Shown here: positions 39,587 to 48,014 of the stretch, piece by piece
Layout of the letters: each line of letters opens with the position of its first letter
Position numbering within the stretch: the first letter of the stretch is position 1
NCBI RefSeq assembly: GCF_016283395.1
Contig: NZ_JAEEMU010000047.1
Coordinates: forward strand, 30,953-94,952
Length of the DNA: 64,000 nucleotides
DNA from: Ruminococcus sp.
Lineage (GTDB): Bacteria; Bacillota_A; Clostridia; Oscillospirales; Ruminococcaceae
Reading direction: 5' to 3'
Program-made: the position numbers and the translations under genes
The notes under the pieces: generated by a model
Seen by the model: only the letters and a program-made list of their open reading frames with translations
Told to the model about the DNA's origin: nothing
The model's database searches: none

Positions 39587-39829
39587 ATGGCTATAATAAT
39601 CAGACTTGACAAAATGATGGCTGACCGAAAAATGTCGCTGAACGAGCTTGCCGAAAGGGTGGGGATGACCAACGTCAATCTCTCCAACCTGAAAACAGGC
39701 AAGATGAAGGGTATTCGCTTCGAGACCATGAACGCTATATGCGAGGTGCTCCAATGTCAGCCGGGCGACCTTTTTGAACACGTTAGTCAGCCGAGTGATA
39801 TTATCGAACACATGAAAAAGCTCCCGTAA
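39587..39829 (+). CDS. YozG-type Cro/C1-family regulator
   Basis: An 80-residue HTH_26 type regulator: IIIRLDKMMADRKMSLNELAERVGMTNVNLSNLKTGKMKGIRFETM, then ICEVLQCQPGDLFE. AGAGG lies 6 nt before the ATG at 39587. The pair DUF2975-YozG is known from many Firmicutes. The stop codon sits in the loop of the following terminator. Autoregulation is likely, given the palindrome at the promoter. Confidence 0.92.
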   Translation: MAIIIRLDKMMADRKMSLNELAERVGMTNVNLSNLKTGKMKGIRFETMNAICEVLQCQPGDLFEHVSQPSDIIEHMKKLP

Positions 39830-39843
39830 AGGGAGCTTTTTAC
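39815..39843 (+). terminator. Terminator overlapping the end of the YozG gene
   Basis: Stem AAAAAGCTCCC/GGGAGCTTTTT with loop GTAAA; the loop contains the TAA stop. Confidence 0.9.
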
Positions 39844-39847
39844 GCCA

Positions 39848-40498
39848 CTACCGATATAACAGCATTTCAATCAAATCCCATATCAGGTCAAACCCCGTTT
39901 TGCATATAATTAATATCACTGCTCCCAGTTCTTTCCTTGCTGATATACCATTCTCACGCTTCTTTTTATATTCCTTTGTTCGAGGATAAATGATAAGTCC
40001 TGCTATAGAAAACAAAAAGAAAAATATGTGCATGACAAAATTGAATCGTTCTTTCTGCGTTCTCGTAAATCCAAGTGTTAACGGCATGGTCATTATAAAA
40101 ACTATTACCCATACCACAAAGAGTATTATCGAGCCGATCATATAATTCCGCCACCTAAGCTGCGGCTGCTTATCGCCTTTAACATAAGAATGTCGCGGTC
40201 TGTTTTCATCATACAGAACTGTCACAGACTGTCCTTCCTGAAAGCTTACTCCATCTTCATATGTGCACATTGAAGTTTTATATTGCCTGTCGTCAACAAA
40301 ATAAGCAACTTTCAGAGTATAAACAATCTTTTTCTCTCCACTGTCAGGCTCTTTATAATTCTGCTTCGTGACCTTAACTATCTCCCCGTCCGCCTCAGAT
40401 GTAAGAGACGATATATCTTTTTCCCGCATATACCAGCGTATCATATACACCATAAAAAGCACCATAACAACGGTTATGCACAAGTATAAAATGAACAT
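39848..40498 (-). CDS. DUF3592-like membrane protein
   Basis: A 216-residue protein: one N-terminal helix, a soluble beta domain (about residues 25-105; DGEIVKVTKQNYKEPDSGEKKIVYTLKVAY, then VLYDENRPRHSYV) and three further hydrophobic segments. The soluble part matches the DUF3592 pattern (a value of unknown role, often with xVxYdPxnP). GGAGG lies 8 nt before the ATG at 40498, which I prefer to 40534. It has no obvious operon partner. Confidence 0.72.
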   Translation of the reverse strand: MFILYLCITVVMVLFMVYMIRWYMREKDISSLTSEADGEIVKVTKQNYKEPDSGEKKIVYTLKVAYFVDDRQYKTSMCTYEDGVSFQEGQSVTVLYDENRPRHSYVKGDKQPQLRWRNYMIGSIILFVVWVIVFIMTMPLTLGFTRTQKERFNFVMHIFFFLFSIAGLIIYPRTKEYKKKRENGISARKELGAVILIICKTGFDLIWDLIEMLLYR

Positions 40499-40533
40499 GA
40501 TTCCCCCTCCATATCCCTCGTTTTTGTAAAACA

Positions 40534-40564
40534 AAAGGCTGCCGCAAAGCGACAGCCTTTATAT
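40534..40564 (-). terminator. Terminator of the PEPCK gene
   Basis: AAAGGCTG/CAGCCTTT arms extended by TCGC/GCGG, followed on the minus strand by TTGTTTT. Confidence 0.85.
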
Positions 40565-40587
40565 TTACAAGTTGCTTATATCAGAAA

Positions 40588-42405
40588 TTACTTATTGAGG
40601 TTAGCCTCGATCATGTCGAGCTCATCGTAAAGTGCCTGTGGGATATTGGCGCCCTTAGCCTTGATGTCCTCGTCATAGTATCTTCTCATCTCAGCGATCT
40701 CCTTCTTCCACTCTTCCTTATCTACTGTGAGGAGCTTCTGGAGAGCAGATGCAGGAACTTCGTCCTCGATGCCCTTGAGGTTGATATCCTCAGCCTTTGG
40801 AAGGAATCCGATAGGAGTTTCAACAGCGTCAACTTCGCCCTCAACTCTCTTGATGATCCAGTCGAGAACTCTCATGTTGTCGCCGAAACCAGGCCAGAGG
40901 AAGTTGCCCTCTTCGTCAGTTCTGAACCAGTTTACGTTGAAGATCTTAGGAGCCTTGCTGCCGAGTCTTGCGCCCATTTCGAGCCAGTGTGCCCAGTAGT
41001 CACCAACATTGTAGCCGATGAATGGCTTCATAGCCATAGGATCGTGACGGAGTACGCCTACAGCACCTGTAGCAGCAGCTGTTGTCTCGGAAGATACAGC
41101 TGATCCGAGGTATGTACCGTGTGTCCAGTCGAATGACTGATATACGAGAGGAGCAGTTGTAGCTCTTCTGCCGCCGAAGATGATAGCAGAGATCGGAACG
41201 CCCTCAGGATTGTTGAACTCAGGTGAGATGCATGGGCAGTTCTTAGCAGGAGCTGTAAATCTTGAGTTTGGATGAGCAAGTTTCTTGCCCTCAGCTACCC
41301 AAGCTTCACCGTCGCACTTGATACCTGTCCACTCAGTTGCATCCTTAGGCGGATTCTCGTTGAGCTTCTCCCACCAAACTGTGTTGTCGCTGTTATCGAG
41401 AGCAACGTTTGTGAAGATAGCACCGTTCTTTGTACAAGCAAGAGCATTGTAGTTAGACTTAGCGTTTGTACCAGGAGCAACACCGAAGAAGCCGTTCTCA
41501 GGGTTGATAGCGTAGAGTCTGCCGTCCTTGCCTGGCTTCATCCAAGCGATATCGTCGCCGACTGTGAATACTTCATAGCCGTCCTTCTTGTATCCCTCTG
41601 GCGGGATAAGCATAGCCAGGTTTGTCTTACCGCAAGCTGACGGGAATGCAGCTGTGATGTACTTAACATCGCCGTTAGGCTTCTTAACGCCGAGGATAAG
41701 CATATGCTCAGCCATCCAAGCCTCGTTCTTACCCTGGAATGAAGCGATACGGAGTGCGAAGCACTTCTTGCCGAGGAGAACGTTTCCGCCGTATGCAGAA
41801 TTGATAGACCAGATTGTGTTCTCTTCTGGGAACTGAACGATATATCTCTTCTCAGGATCAACGTCAGCCTTTGAGTGGAGACCTCTTACGAAATCGTCAG
41901 AAGTATCGCCAAGGTTCTCAAATGCCTGCTTACCCATTCTTGTCATGATGTTCATGTTGAGAACAACATAGATAGAATCAGTAACCTCAACACCTACCTT
42001 AGCAAGCGGTGAACCGATAGGTCCCATTGAATAAGGGATAACATACATTGTTCTGCCCTTCATTACTCCGTTGTACATAGGTGTAAGAAGAGCCTTCATC
42101 TCATCAGGAGCCATCCAGTTATTTGTAGGACCTGCACCCTTCTTTTCCTTTGAGCAGATGAATGTTCTGTCCTCTACACGAGCAACGTCGTTAGCGCGTG
42201 TTCTGTGGTAGAGACAATTTGGGTACTTCTCAGGATTGAGCTTGTACATTTTGTCCCAGCTGTCATCAGGAAGTGAAGTAACCTCTTCGATGAGAGCATC
42301 GATCTGCTCCTGTGAGCCGTCGATCCAAACTACCTTATCAGGCTGGCAGAGAGCAACCATCTCGTCAACCCACTTTAATACATTGGGATTTTTTGTCAGT
42401 GACAT
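40588..42405 (-). CDS. pckG: Phosphoenolpyruvate carboxykinase (GTP)
   Basis: Interconverts oxaloacetate and PEP with GTP/GDP. In rumen cellulolytic bacteria it fixes CO2 on the route to succinate. The 605-residue size and motifs are those of the GTP-type enzyme: the P-loop AFPSACGKTNLAML at about residue 257, the active-site FGGRRATTAPLVYQSFDWTHG, GDDIAWMKPG and WFRTDEEGNFLWPGFGDNMRVLDWI near the C-terminus. Codon bias is strong, which suggests high expression, and it has its own consensus promoter. Confidence 0.97.
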   Translation of the reverse strand: MSLTKNPNVLKWVDEMVALCQPDKVVWIDGSQEQIDALIEEVTSLPDDSWDKMYKLNPEKYPNCLYHRTRANDVARVEDRTFICSKEKKGAGPTNNWMAPDEMKALLTPMYNGVMKGRTMYVIPYSMGPIGSPLAKVGVEVTDSIYVVLNMNIMTRMGKQAFENLGDTSDDFVRGLHSKADVDPEKRYIVQFPEENTIWSINSAYGGNVLLGKKCFALRIASFQGKNEAWMAEHMLILGVKKPNGDVKYITAAFPSACGKTNLAMLIPPEGYKKDGYEVFTVGDDIAWMKPGKDGRLYAINPENGFFGVAPGTNAKSNYNALACTKNGAIFTNVALDNSDNTVWWEKLNENPPKDATEWTGIKCDGEAWVAEGKKLAHPNSRFTAPAKNCPCISPEFNNPEGVPISAIIFGGRRATTAPLVYQSFDWTHGTYLGSAVSSETTAAATGAVGVLRHDPMAMKPFIGYNVGDYWAHWLEMGARLGSKAPKIFNVNWFRTDEEGNFLWPGFGDNMRVLDWIIKRVEGEVDAVETPIGFLPKAEDINLKGIEDEVPASALQKLLTVDKEEWKKEIAEMRRYYDEDIKAKGANIPQALYDELDMIEANLNK

Positions 42406-42497
42406 TGTATATTACCTCCTAAAGTTTATCATAAATAAGCGGTTCGCATACCGCTAAAACAGAACGATCGGCAAAAACCAAACGTCCCTCTAATACT

Positions 42498-42526
42498 ATT
42501 ATATCTGTTTTTTGTCAATGTGTCAA
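42498..42526 (-). promoter_or_regulatory. Promoter of the PEPCK gene
   Basis: On the minus strand TTGACA (42526-42521), 17 nt, TATAAT (42503-42498). The leader is about 85 nt. Confidence 0.75.
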
Positions 42527-42781
42527 TAGACATAAGGCACATTTTGACAGTATTTTTTCAGAATAGCAATATTACCTAAAGTTATTGCATTTTTTGCTCT
42601 GAGAGCCGAAATCGGCGGCAAACCGTTGCTGTGATATATAAAAAAAGGAACTTTGTTATATTTTTGTCAGTTTTGGCATGCTGTGACAGCCCCGATCATG
42701 TCTCAGTCCGACTCTGCAACAGCAATTTTTGCACACTTTTCCGATTTTTCGCAAAAAAATGCAAAATCTTTTTCATAGTCA
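42527..42781. other. Divergent gap between pckG and polA
   Basis: No gene. A small hairpin GCCGA/TCGGC (about 42607-42618) and AT-rich sequence are all I can see besides the two promoters. Confidence 0.4.
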
Positions 42782-42810
42782 TTGATTTAATTATAAATGT
42801 GTGATATAAT
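42782..42810 (+). promoter_or_regulatory. Promoter of polA
   Basis: TTGATT (42782-42787), 17 nt, TATAAT (42805-42810). The leader carries a CTGTCAG/CTGACAG hairpin shortly before the RBS. Confidence 0.65.
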
Positions 42811-42893
42811 AAAGAGTGCTATATGTATAGAACTGTCAGTCTTATCCTCTCAGTCGAAAAAATGACGGCTGACAGCTGAAAAAGGAGCTTGCC

Positions 42894-45431
42894 ATGAAAC
42901 TTCTCGCTATAGACGGAAACAGTATCCTTAACCGTGCATTCTACGGTATAAAGCTGCTTTCAAACAAAAAAGGTGAATTCACCAACGCCATATTCGGCTT
43001 TATGAATATATATATGCGCAACATAAGCGATGTCAGACCTGATGCGGTGGCTGTTGCTTTTGATCTGCGCACTCCCACATTCAGACACAAGGCTGTATCC
43101 TACTACAAGGCTAACCGCAAGGGTATGCCGCCCGAGCTCGCAGAGCAGCTGCCGAGAGTAAAAGAGCTTCTCGGTCTTATGGGCGTAAAGGTAGTGGAAT
43201 GTGAGGGCTACGAGGCTGATGACGTACTGGGTACGCTTTCCAAGCTCTGCTCTGACAGTGGAAATGGATGTTATGTACTCACAGGCGACCGCGACAGCTT
43301 GCAGCTCATCGACGACAAGGTAACTGTCATACTCGCTACAAATAAGGAGAATATTTACTATACTCCCGAAAAGTTCAATGAGGATTACGGATTCGAGCCC
43401 ATAAAGCTCATAGACCTTAAAGCTCTTATGGGCGACAGCTCCGACAATATCCCAGGAGTTGCAGGCATAGGTGAAAAGACAGCCTCCTCACTTATAAAGG
43501 AGTACGGCTGCATTGAGACTCTCTACGAAAAATATGAGGACTCCTCACTTACAAAGGGCGTAAAGGCAAAGCTTGCCGCTGGAGCTGACTCCGCAAAGGA
43601 GAGCAAATGGCTGGCAACTATAGTCCGCGATGCTCCCATAGATACTGACCTTGAAAGCTACAAAATCGGCGAGACCGATACAGCGGCTGTGAGCCGTATG
43701 CTTTCAGACCTTGAGATGTTCAAGCTCCTTGACAAACTTGGTATAAGTGCTACTGAGGGCACTAACTCTGCTCCCGAAATCAAGGCAGAGGAAGCACCTG
43801 TCATAAATGCGCAGGTTAGCCAGCTCAGTGAGGATATCATTGCAAAGCTCACCGAATGCGAGTATCTTTTCCGCGATGATAAGCTCTCTGTACGCAGCGG
43901 CGACAATGTATACACTGCCGAGGACGAAAAGCTTATTGCAGCTTTCTTCGCTTCGGAATGTGATAAATCCACCGATGACGCAAAAGCACACTACCGCTGG
44001 GCTATGGCTCACGGCGGTGAACTGAAAAATATAAAAAGTGACGCAGCTATCTGCGGATATCTGCTGAATACATCTGCTTCGGACTACGCTGTTGACAAGC
44101 TCTGCGCCGAGTACGGCGTTCACTACTACAGCGAAAACGGCGAACTTGCCGAGCTTCTCTCGCTGAACGGACTTGTAAAGAAGCTCCGCGCCGAGATAGA
44201 TAAAGAAGGCATGACCGAGCTTCTCGAAAAGGTAGAGCTGCCCCTTACGGAAGTCCTTGCTTCTATGGAGGACTGCGGCATACTCATCGACCAGCAGGGC
44301 GTTAAGGACTTCGGAGTGTACCTGTCGGAGATGATAGAAGAAACTCAGCAGATGGTATATGACGAGGCAGGTCACGAATTCAACATCTCCTCACCGAAAC
44401 AGCTTGGAACAGTCTTGTTCGAGGAAATGGGACTCCCTGCAAAGAAAAAGACAAAGAGCGGCTACTCCACAAACGCTGAGGTACTGGAAGAGCTGCGAAA
44501 CTATGCTCCTATCGTTGACAATGTGCTGAAATACCGTCAGTACACAAAGCTTAACTCCACTTACGTTGCAGGACTTCTTGACAAAGTTGCTCCCGACGGA
44601 CGTATCCACACATGGTTCAGACAGACTGAGACACGTACAGGACGTATAAGCTCAACAGAGCCTAATATGCAGAATATCCCAGTCCGTACAGAGCTTGGCG
44701 CGAAAATGAGAAAATTCTTCACAGCCGCTGAGGGCAGAACTCTCATTGATGCCGACTACAGCCAGATCGAGCTGAGAGTTATGGCACATCTCTGCGGCGA
44801 TGAAAATATGACCGAAGCATTTACTTCGGGCGAGGATATACACACCTCAACTGCGGCGCAGGTATTCGATATGCCGCTGTTCATGGTGACTCCCGAGATG
44901 AGAAGTGCTGCAAAGGCAGTAAACTTCGGTATAATCTACGGTATCGGAGCTTTCTCCCTTGCAAAGGATATCGGAACTTCCGTTGCAAAGGCAAAGAAAT
45001 ATATCAACGATTACCTTGCGAAGTACCCGAAGGTAAATCAGTTCATGGAGACTACTGTTGACGATGCTTTCAAGAACGGCTATGTAACTACGATGTTCGG
45101 CAGAAAACGCCGTATCCCCGAGCTTTCATCGTCAAATAAGATGCTGCAGGCAGCAGGCAAGCGTATCGCTATGAACACTCCCGTGCAGGGAACTGCCGCT
45201 GACCTTATCAAAATAGCAATGATAAACGTATACAATCGCCTGAAAGCTGAAAAGCTTGACGCGAAGCTCATATTGCAGGTACACGATGAACTTATCATTG
45301 AGTCCGATGTATCATGCGCGGATAAGTGTGCGGAGCTTCTCAAAGAAGAGATGCAGGGCGTTTACGATATGAAAGTACCGCTTGCAGTTGACGTTCATCA
45401 GGGACACTCATGGTATGATGCCAAGGGCTAA
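42894..45431 (+). CDS. polA: DNA polymerase I
   Basis: Repair and Okazaki-fragment polymerase, 845 residues. The N-terminal 5'-3' exonuclease (about 1-285) has AIDGNSILNRAFYG, VECEGYEADDVLG, GDRDSLQL and LMGDSSDNIPGVAGIGEKTA. The middle domain (about 310-460) lacks the acidic motifs of a 3'-5' exonuclease, so proofreading is probably absent, as in many Firmicutes PolA. The polymerase domain (about 470-845) has TRTGRISSTEPNMQNIP, DADYSQIELRVMAH (motif A), AKAVNFGIIYGIG (motif B) and LQVHDELIIE (motif C). Confidence 0.97.
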   Translation: MKLLAIDGNSILNRAFYGIKLLSNKKGEFTNAIFGFMNIYMRNISDVRPDAVAVAFDLRTPTFRHKAVSYYKANRKGMPPELAEQLPRVKELLGLMGVKVVECEGYEADDVLGTLSKLCSDSGNGCYVLTGDRDSLQLIDDKVTVILATNKENIYYTPEKFNEDYGFEPIKLIDLKALMGDSSDNIPGVAGIGEKTASSLIKEYGCIETLYEKYEDSSLTKGVKAKLAAGADSAKESKWLATIVRDAPIDTDLESYKIGETDTAAVSRMLSDLEMFKLLDKLGISATEGTNSAPEIKAEEAPVINAQVSQLSEDIIAKLTECEYLFRDDKLSVRSGDNVYTAEDEKLIAAFFASECDKSTDDAKAHYRWAMAHGGELKNIKSDAAICGYLLNTSASDYAVDKLCAEYGVHYYSENGELAELLSLNGLVKKLRAEIDKEGMTELLEKVELPLTEVLASMEDCGILIDQQGVKDFGVYLSEMIEETQQMVYDEAGHEFNISSPKQLGTVLFEEMGLPAKKKTKSGYSTNAEVLEELRNYAPIVDNVLKYRQYTKLNSTYVAGLLDKVAPDGRIHTWFRQTETRTGRISSTEPNMQNIPVRTELGAKMRKFFTAAEGRTLIDADYSQIELRVMAHLCGDENMTEAFTSGEDIHTSTAAQVFDMPLFMVTPEMRSAAKAVNFGIIYGIGAFSLAKDIGTSVAKAKKYINDYLAKYPKVNQFMETTVDDAFKNGYVTTMFGRKRRIPELSSSNKMLQAAGKRIAMNTPVQGTAADLIKIAMINVYNRLKAEKLDAKLILQVHDELIIESDVSCADKCAELLKEEMQGVYDMKVPLAVDVHQGHSWYDAKG

Positions 45432-45481
45432 GCAGCGTGACGCTGCACCCTTGCCACGTTGTCGCTCGTAAACTCGCTCAC

Positions 45482-45535
45482 TTTTATCAAAAACGATAAT
45501 CGTACATCGTTTATGGCACAATGTGCGTCCACAAT
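45482..45535. repeat. Intergenic repeat fragment shared with 5355-5400
   Basis: The words CGTACATCG, TTA(T/C)GG and ACAAT(A/G)TGC occur in the same order as near 5367-5394. They are followed by a TGCGTCCACAAT stretch that resembles the flank of the small palindrome family. Confidence 0.4.
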
Positions 45536-45565
45536 AAAGAATACACATAAATAAGGTGAGAACCG

Positions 45566-46018
45566 ATGAATAATTCTCAATTCTCAATTCTCAATTTTCA
45601 ATTAAATTACGATGAGCTTTCCGCTCTTGACAAGCTGTGCGTAGGCTCGGAAGGCTGGTCTGCCGAGGACTTCCGTTCGGAAGCTGCCAAATCGGGCGGC
45701 ATTGTACTTGCCGCATATGACGGCGACTGCCTTGCAGGTCTTATAGCAGGCTTCACAGCCGCAGATACGGGCGAGATACTTACTGTTGCTACTGCTCCCG
45801 AATACCGCCGCATGGGCGTTGCACGTATGCTCATGGAAACATTTTTAGCTATGATCCCCGAAGATGTTGAGAATATAGCCCTTGAGGTGAGAAGCTCAAA
45901 TTTCGCCGCGATCTCTTTGTACGAAAGCTTCGGATTTGTAAAGGCAGGCGTAAGAAAGAGGTTTTACCACGATCCCGTTGAGGACGCGGACGTTATGGTG
46001 CTAAACAGAGACAAGTGA
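45566..46018 (+). CDS. rimI: Ribosomal-protein-alanine N-acetyltransferase (RimI)
   Basis: GNAT acetyltransferase of 150 residues. The acetyl-CoA site is ILTVATAPEYRRMGVARMLME (R/QxxGxG/A), followed by IALEVRSSNFAAISLYESFGFVKAGVRKRFY, typical of RimI, then EDADVMVL. RimI next to tsaD is the usual context. The first 13 residues (MNNSQFSILNFQL) come from a tandem TTCTCAA-type repeat (about 45573-45602). They look like a recent addition to the N-terminus; the RBS AAGGTGAG nevertheless supports the ATG at 45566. Confidence 0.9.
   Translation: MNNSQFSILNFQLNYDELSALDKLCVGSEGWSAEDFRSEAAKSGGIVLAAYDGDCLAGLIAGFTAADTGEILTVATAPEYRRMGVARMLMETFLAMIPEDVENIALEVRSSNFAAISLYESFGFVKAGVRKRFYHDPVEDADVMVLNRDK
45573..45603. 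repeat. Tandem TTCTCAA-type repeat at the rimI start
   Basis: Three to four imperfect copies of (A)ATTCTCA ending in TTTTCAATTA. They are translated as the first residues of RimI. Confidence 0.6.
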
Positions 46019-46092
46019 TTAGTTATTAGTGCTTAGTTGTAGAAAATGCCACTTGCTCGTGTATGGCTTACGTAATAAATAACACGAACCCA

Positions 46093-46118
46093 TGTAGGGG
46101 CGAACAGTGTTCGCCTAT
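46093..46118. repeat. Short palindromic repeat, copy 4
   Basis: TGTAGG flank followed by GGCGAAC/GTTCGCC around AGT (46099-46115), in the 157-nt gap between rimI and tsaD. Confidence 0.6.
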
Positions 46119-46175
46119 GAATAAACATATATGTAAACGGCAAATGCCGTATTAATAAATGAAAGAAGATATAGT

Positions 46176-47186
46176 ATGCTTATACTTGGAATTGAAAGCT
46201 CCTGCGACGAGACCGCCGCAAGCGTAGTCAAGGACTGCCGCGAGATACTCTCCTCTGTCATATCCACACAGATAGAGGAGCACAAGAAGTACGGCGGCGT
46301 AGTCCCCGAGATAGCCTCACGACGGCACTGCGAGAATATCCTCGGAGTGGTACGAAAGGCTCTCGATGACGCAAATGTCAGTCTTGACGACCTTGACGGC
46401 ATCGCAGTCACATATGCCCCCGGACTTATAGGCGCACTCCTTGTGGGAGTCAGCTTTGCTAAGGCTCTGGCTATGTCCTGCGGAAAGCCGCTTATCCCAG
46501 TGCATCACATCGCAGGTCATATCGCTACGAATTATCTTACATTCCCTGACCTTGAGCCGCCTTACCTCTGCCTTGTGGCAAGCGGCGGACACAGCCACAT
46601 CATAGAAGTCCTGAGCTATACGAAATTCCGTGTAGTCGGCAGGACTCACGATGATGCAGCAGGAGAATGTTTCGATAAGTGCGCAAGAGCTATGGGATTT
46701 CCTTATCCTGGCGGAGTACACATAGACAATGCCGCTAAAAACGGCGACTCTGCTTCATTCAAGCTCCCTCACCCTGCCGTTGCGGGAAGTGAGTTTGATT
46801 TCAGCTTTTCGGGACTCAAAACAAACGTCATCAATCTGCTCCACAACGCCGAGCAGAAAGGCACGGACATAAACCGTGATGACCTTGCCGCAAGTCTGCA
46901 AAAGACTATTTCCGAAATACTCACAGACAAGACTATCCACGCGGCAGAAGCCCTCGGATATAAAAAAGTGGCTCTCGCAGGCGGTGTTTCCGCCAATACG
47001 GGAGTCCGCGCAGCACTGTCCGAAGCCTGTGCAGAACGAGGCTTTGAGTTCTATATGCCCGAGAAAAAGCTCTGCGGAGACAACGGTGCGATGATAGCCT
47101 GTCAGGGCAGCTACAACCTGCTTGCAGGAATAACCGCAGACGAAAGTCTCAATGCTGTAGCAACTCTTTCCATGGAGGATATATGA
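46176..47186 (+). CDS. tsaD: tRNA N6-threonylcarbamoyladenosine transferase
   Basis: Transfers the threonylcarbamoyl group to A37 of ANN-decoding tRNAs, with TsaB and TsaE (not in the window). The 336-residue length is standard. Motifs: LGIESSCDETAASVV, VVPEIASRRHCENI, the metal-binding HHIAGH, VASGGHSHI, DDAAGECFDKCARAMGFPYPGG and LAGGVSANTGVR. Confidence 0.97.
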   Translation: MLILGIESSCDETAASVVKDCREILSSVISTQIEEHKKYGGVVPEIASRRHCENILGVVRKALDDANVSLDDLDGIAVTYAPGLIGALLVGVSFAKALAMSCGKPLIPVHHIAGHIATNYLTFPDLEPPYLCLVASGGHSHIIEVLSYTKFRVVGRTHDDAAGECFDKCARAMGFPYPGGVHIDNAAKNGDSASFKLPHPAVAGSEFDFSFSGLKTNVINLLHNAEQKGTDINRDDLAASLQKTISEILTDKTIHAAEALGYKKVALAGGVSANTGVRAALSEACAERGFEFYMPEKKLCGDNGAMIACQGSYNLLAGITADESLNAVATLSMEDI

Positions 47187-47189
47187 CAC

Positions 47190-47381
47190 ATGGACAAGAA
47201 GAAAAAAGCCACCAACTGTGAGACCTGTACAAACTATGTCTATGACGACGACTATGACTGCTATGTTTGTATGATAAATCTCGATGAGGACGAGATGTAT
47301 CGCTTCTTACAGGGCACTAATTACTCATGTCCCTACTACCGTCTCGATGACGAATACGGCGTAGTAAGGCATCAGAACTAA
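47190..47381 (+). CDS. Small Cys-rich protein (DUF6472-like)
   Basis: A 63-residue acidic protein with CETCTNYVYDDDYDCYVCMINLDEDEMYRFL and a further Cys in SCPYYRLDDEYGVVRHQ. The spacing CxxC...CxxC...C suggests metal binding. It resembles the small conserved family DUF6472, found in Clostridia. It follows tsaD by 3 nt and overlaps the converging lipoprotein gene by 4 nt. Function unknown. Confidence 0.75.
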   Translation: MDKKKKATNCETCTNYVYDDDYDCYVCMINLDEDEMYRFLQGTNYSCPYYRLDDEYGVVRHQN

Positions 47382-47908
47382 TATATAATATGACTGCCTG
47401 CTGTACCGTCAGGATACAGCTCGGCGATCTCAGCGGTATGACCGATGCAGAGCTTTCCCAGGACTGTTATTATATCGCAGTCAGGAGCATTCCCCTGCTC
47501 TACAGCCTGCTTCGCAGCACCGATAAGTTTTTCAGTATCCCTTTCTTTCAGCAGTTCTCCACCATTACCACAATATACGACCAGACATGACGGCGATACT
47601 TTCCAATCGTTCAGCGCATGAACGAGTCTTTCCCTGCTCTCTGAACCGTCTGTTATTATAAGCTCGGTATATCCCGTAAAAACAGGCTTTCCTGTCTTAA
47701 ATGCGGCAGCTTTCAAAGCATCACACATATCCTCTCCCGATGCTTCGGCAACTGTATCATCATCAAAGAAAGCGAGCACAAGATCACGTCCGTTTTCTCC
47801 TGATACAGCCGCTGCCCTGAGATAGCTTTTCTCGTGTATCTTCCCCGATGCACAACCTGTTAAAAAAACGAATAATAACGCTGGCAAAAGCAAAATAGGT
47901 TTCTTCAT
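47378..47908 (-). CDS. Lipoprotein resembling the N-terminal half of a Ger(x)C germinant-receptor subunit
   Basis: A 176-residue lipoprotein with signal MKKPILLLPALLFVFLTGCAS (lipobox LTGC). The mature part has the order expected for a Ger(x)C N-terminal domain: LRAAAVSGENGRDLVLAFF, GEDMCDALKAAAFKTGKPVFTGYTELIITDGSES, then LNDWKVSPSCLVVYCGNGGELL. The usual C-terminal half (about 200 residues) is missing, and the frame ends cleanly with no sign of a downstream remnant. GerB- and GerA-like genes lie 1.8 kb downstream on the plus-coordinate side, which supports the idea. Assignment is tentative. Confidence 0.6.
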   Translation of the reverse strand: MKKPILLLPALLFVFLTGCASGKIHEKSYLRAAAVSGENGRDLVLAFFDDDTVAEASGEDMCDALKAAAFKTGKPVFTGYTELIITDGSESRERLVHALNDWKVSPSCLVVYCGNGGELLKERDTEKLIGAAKQAVEQGNAPDCDIITVLGKLCIGHTAEIAELYPDGTAGSHIIY

Positions 47909-48014
47909 TTTCTCTCCTTATTCATAGATTGTTTAAATTATCAATCTAAAATATCAACACTGTCTCTGCTGAAATATGATACTATTATAATGAGAAATTG
48001 TAGGAGGTGAGCCA

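Noticed and set aside
46019..46175. A gene between rimI and tsaD (tsaB expected)
   Set aside because: Only 157 bases, with stops and a palindromic repeat; tsaB is not here.
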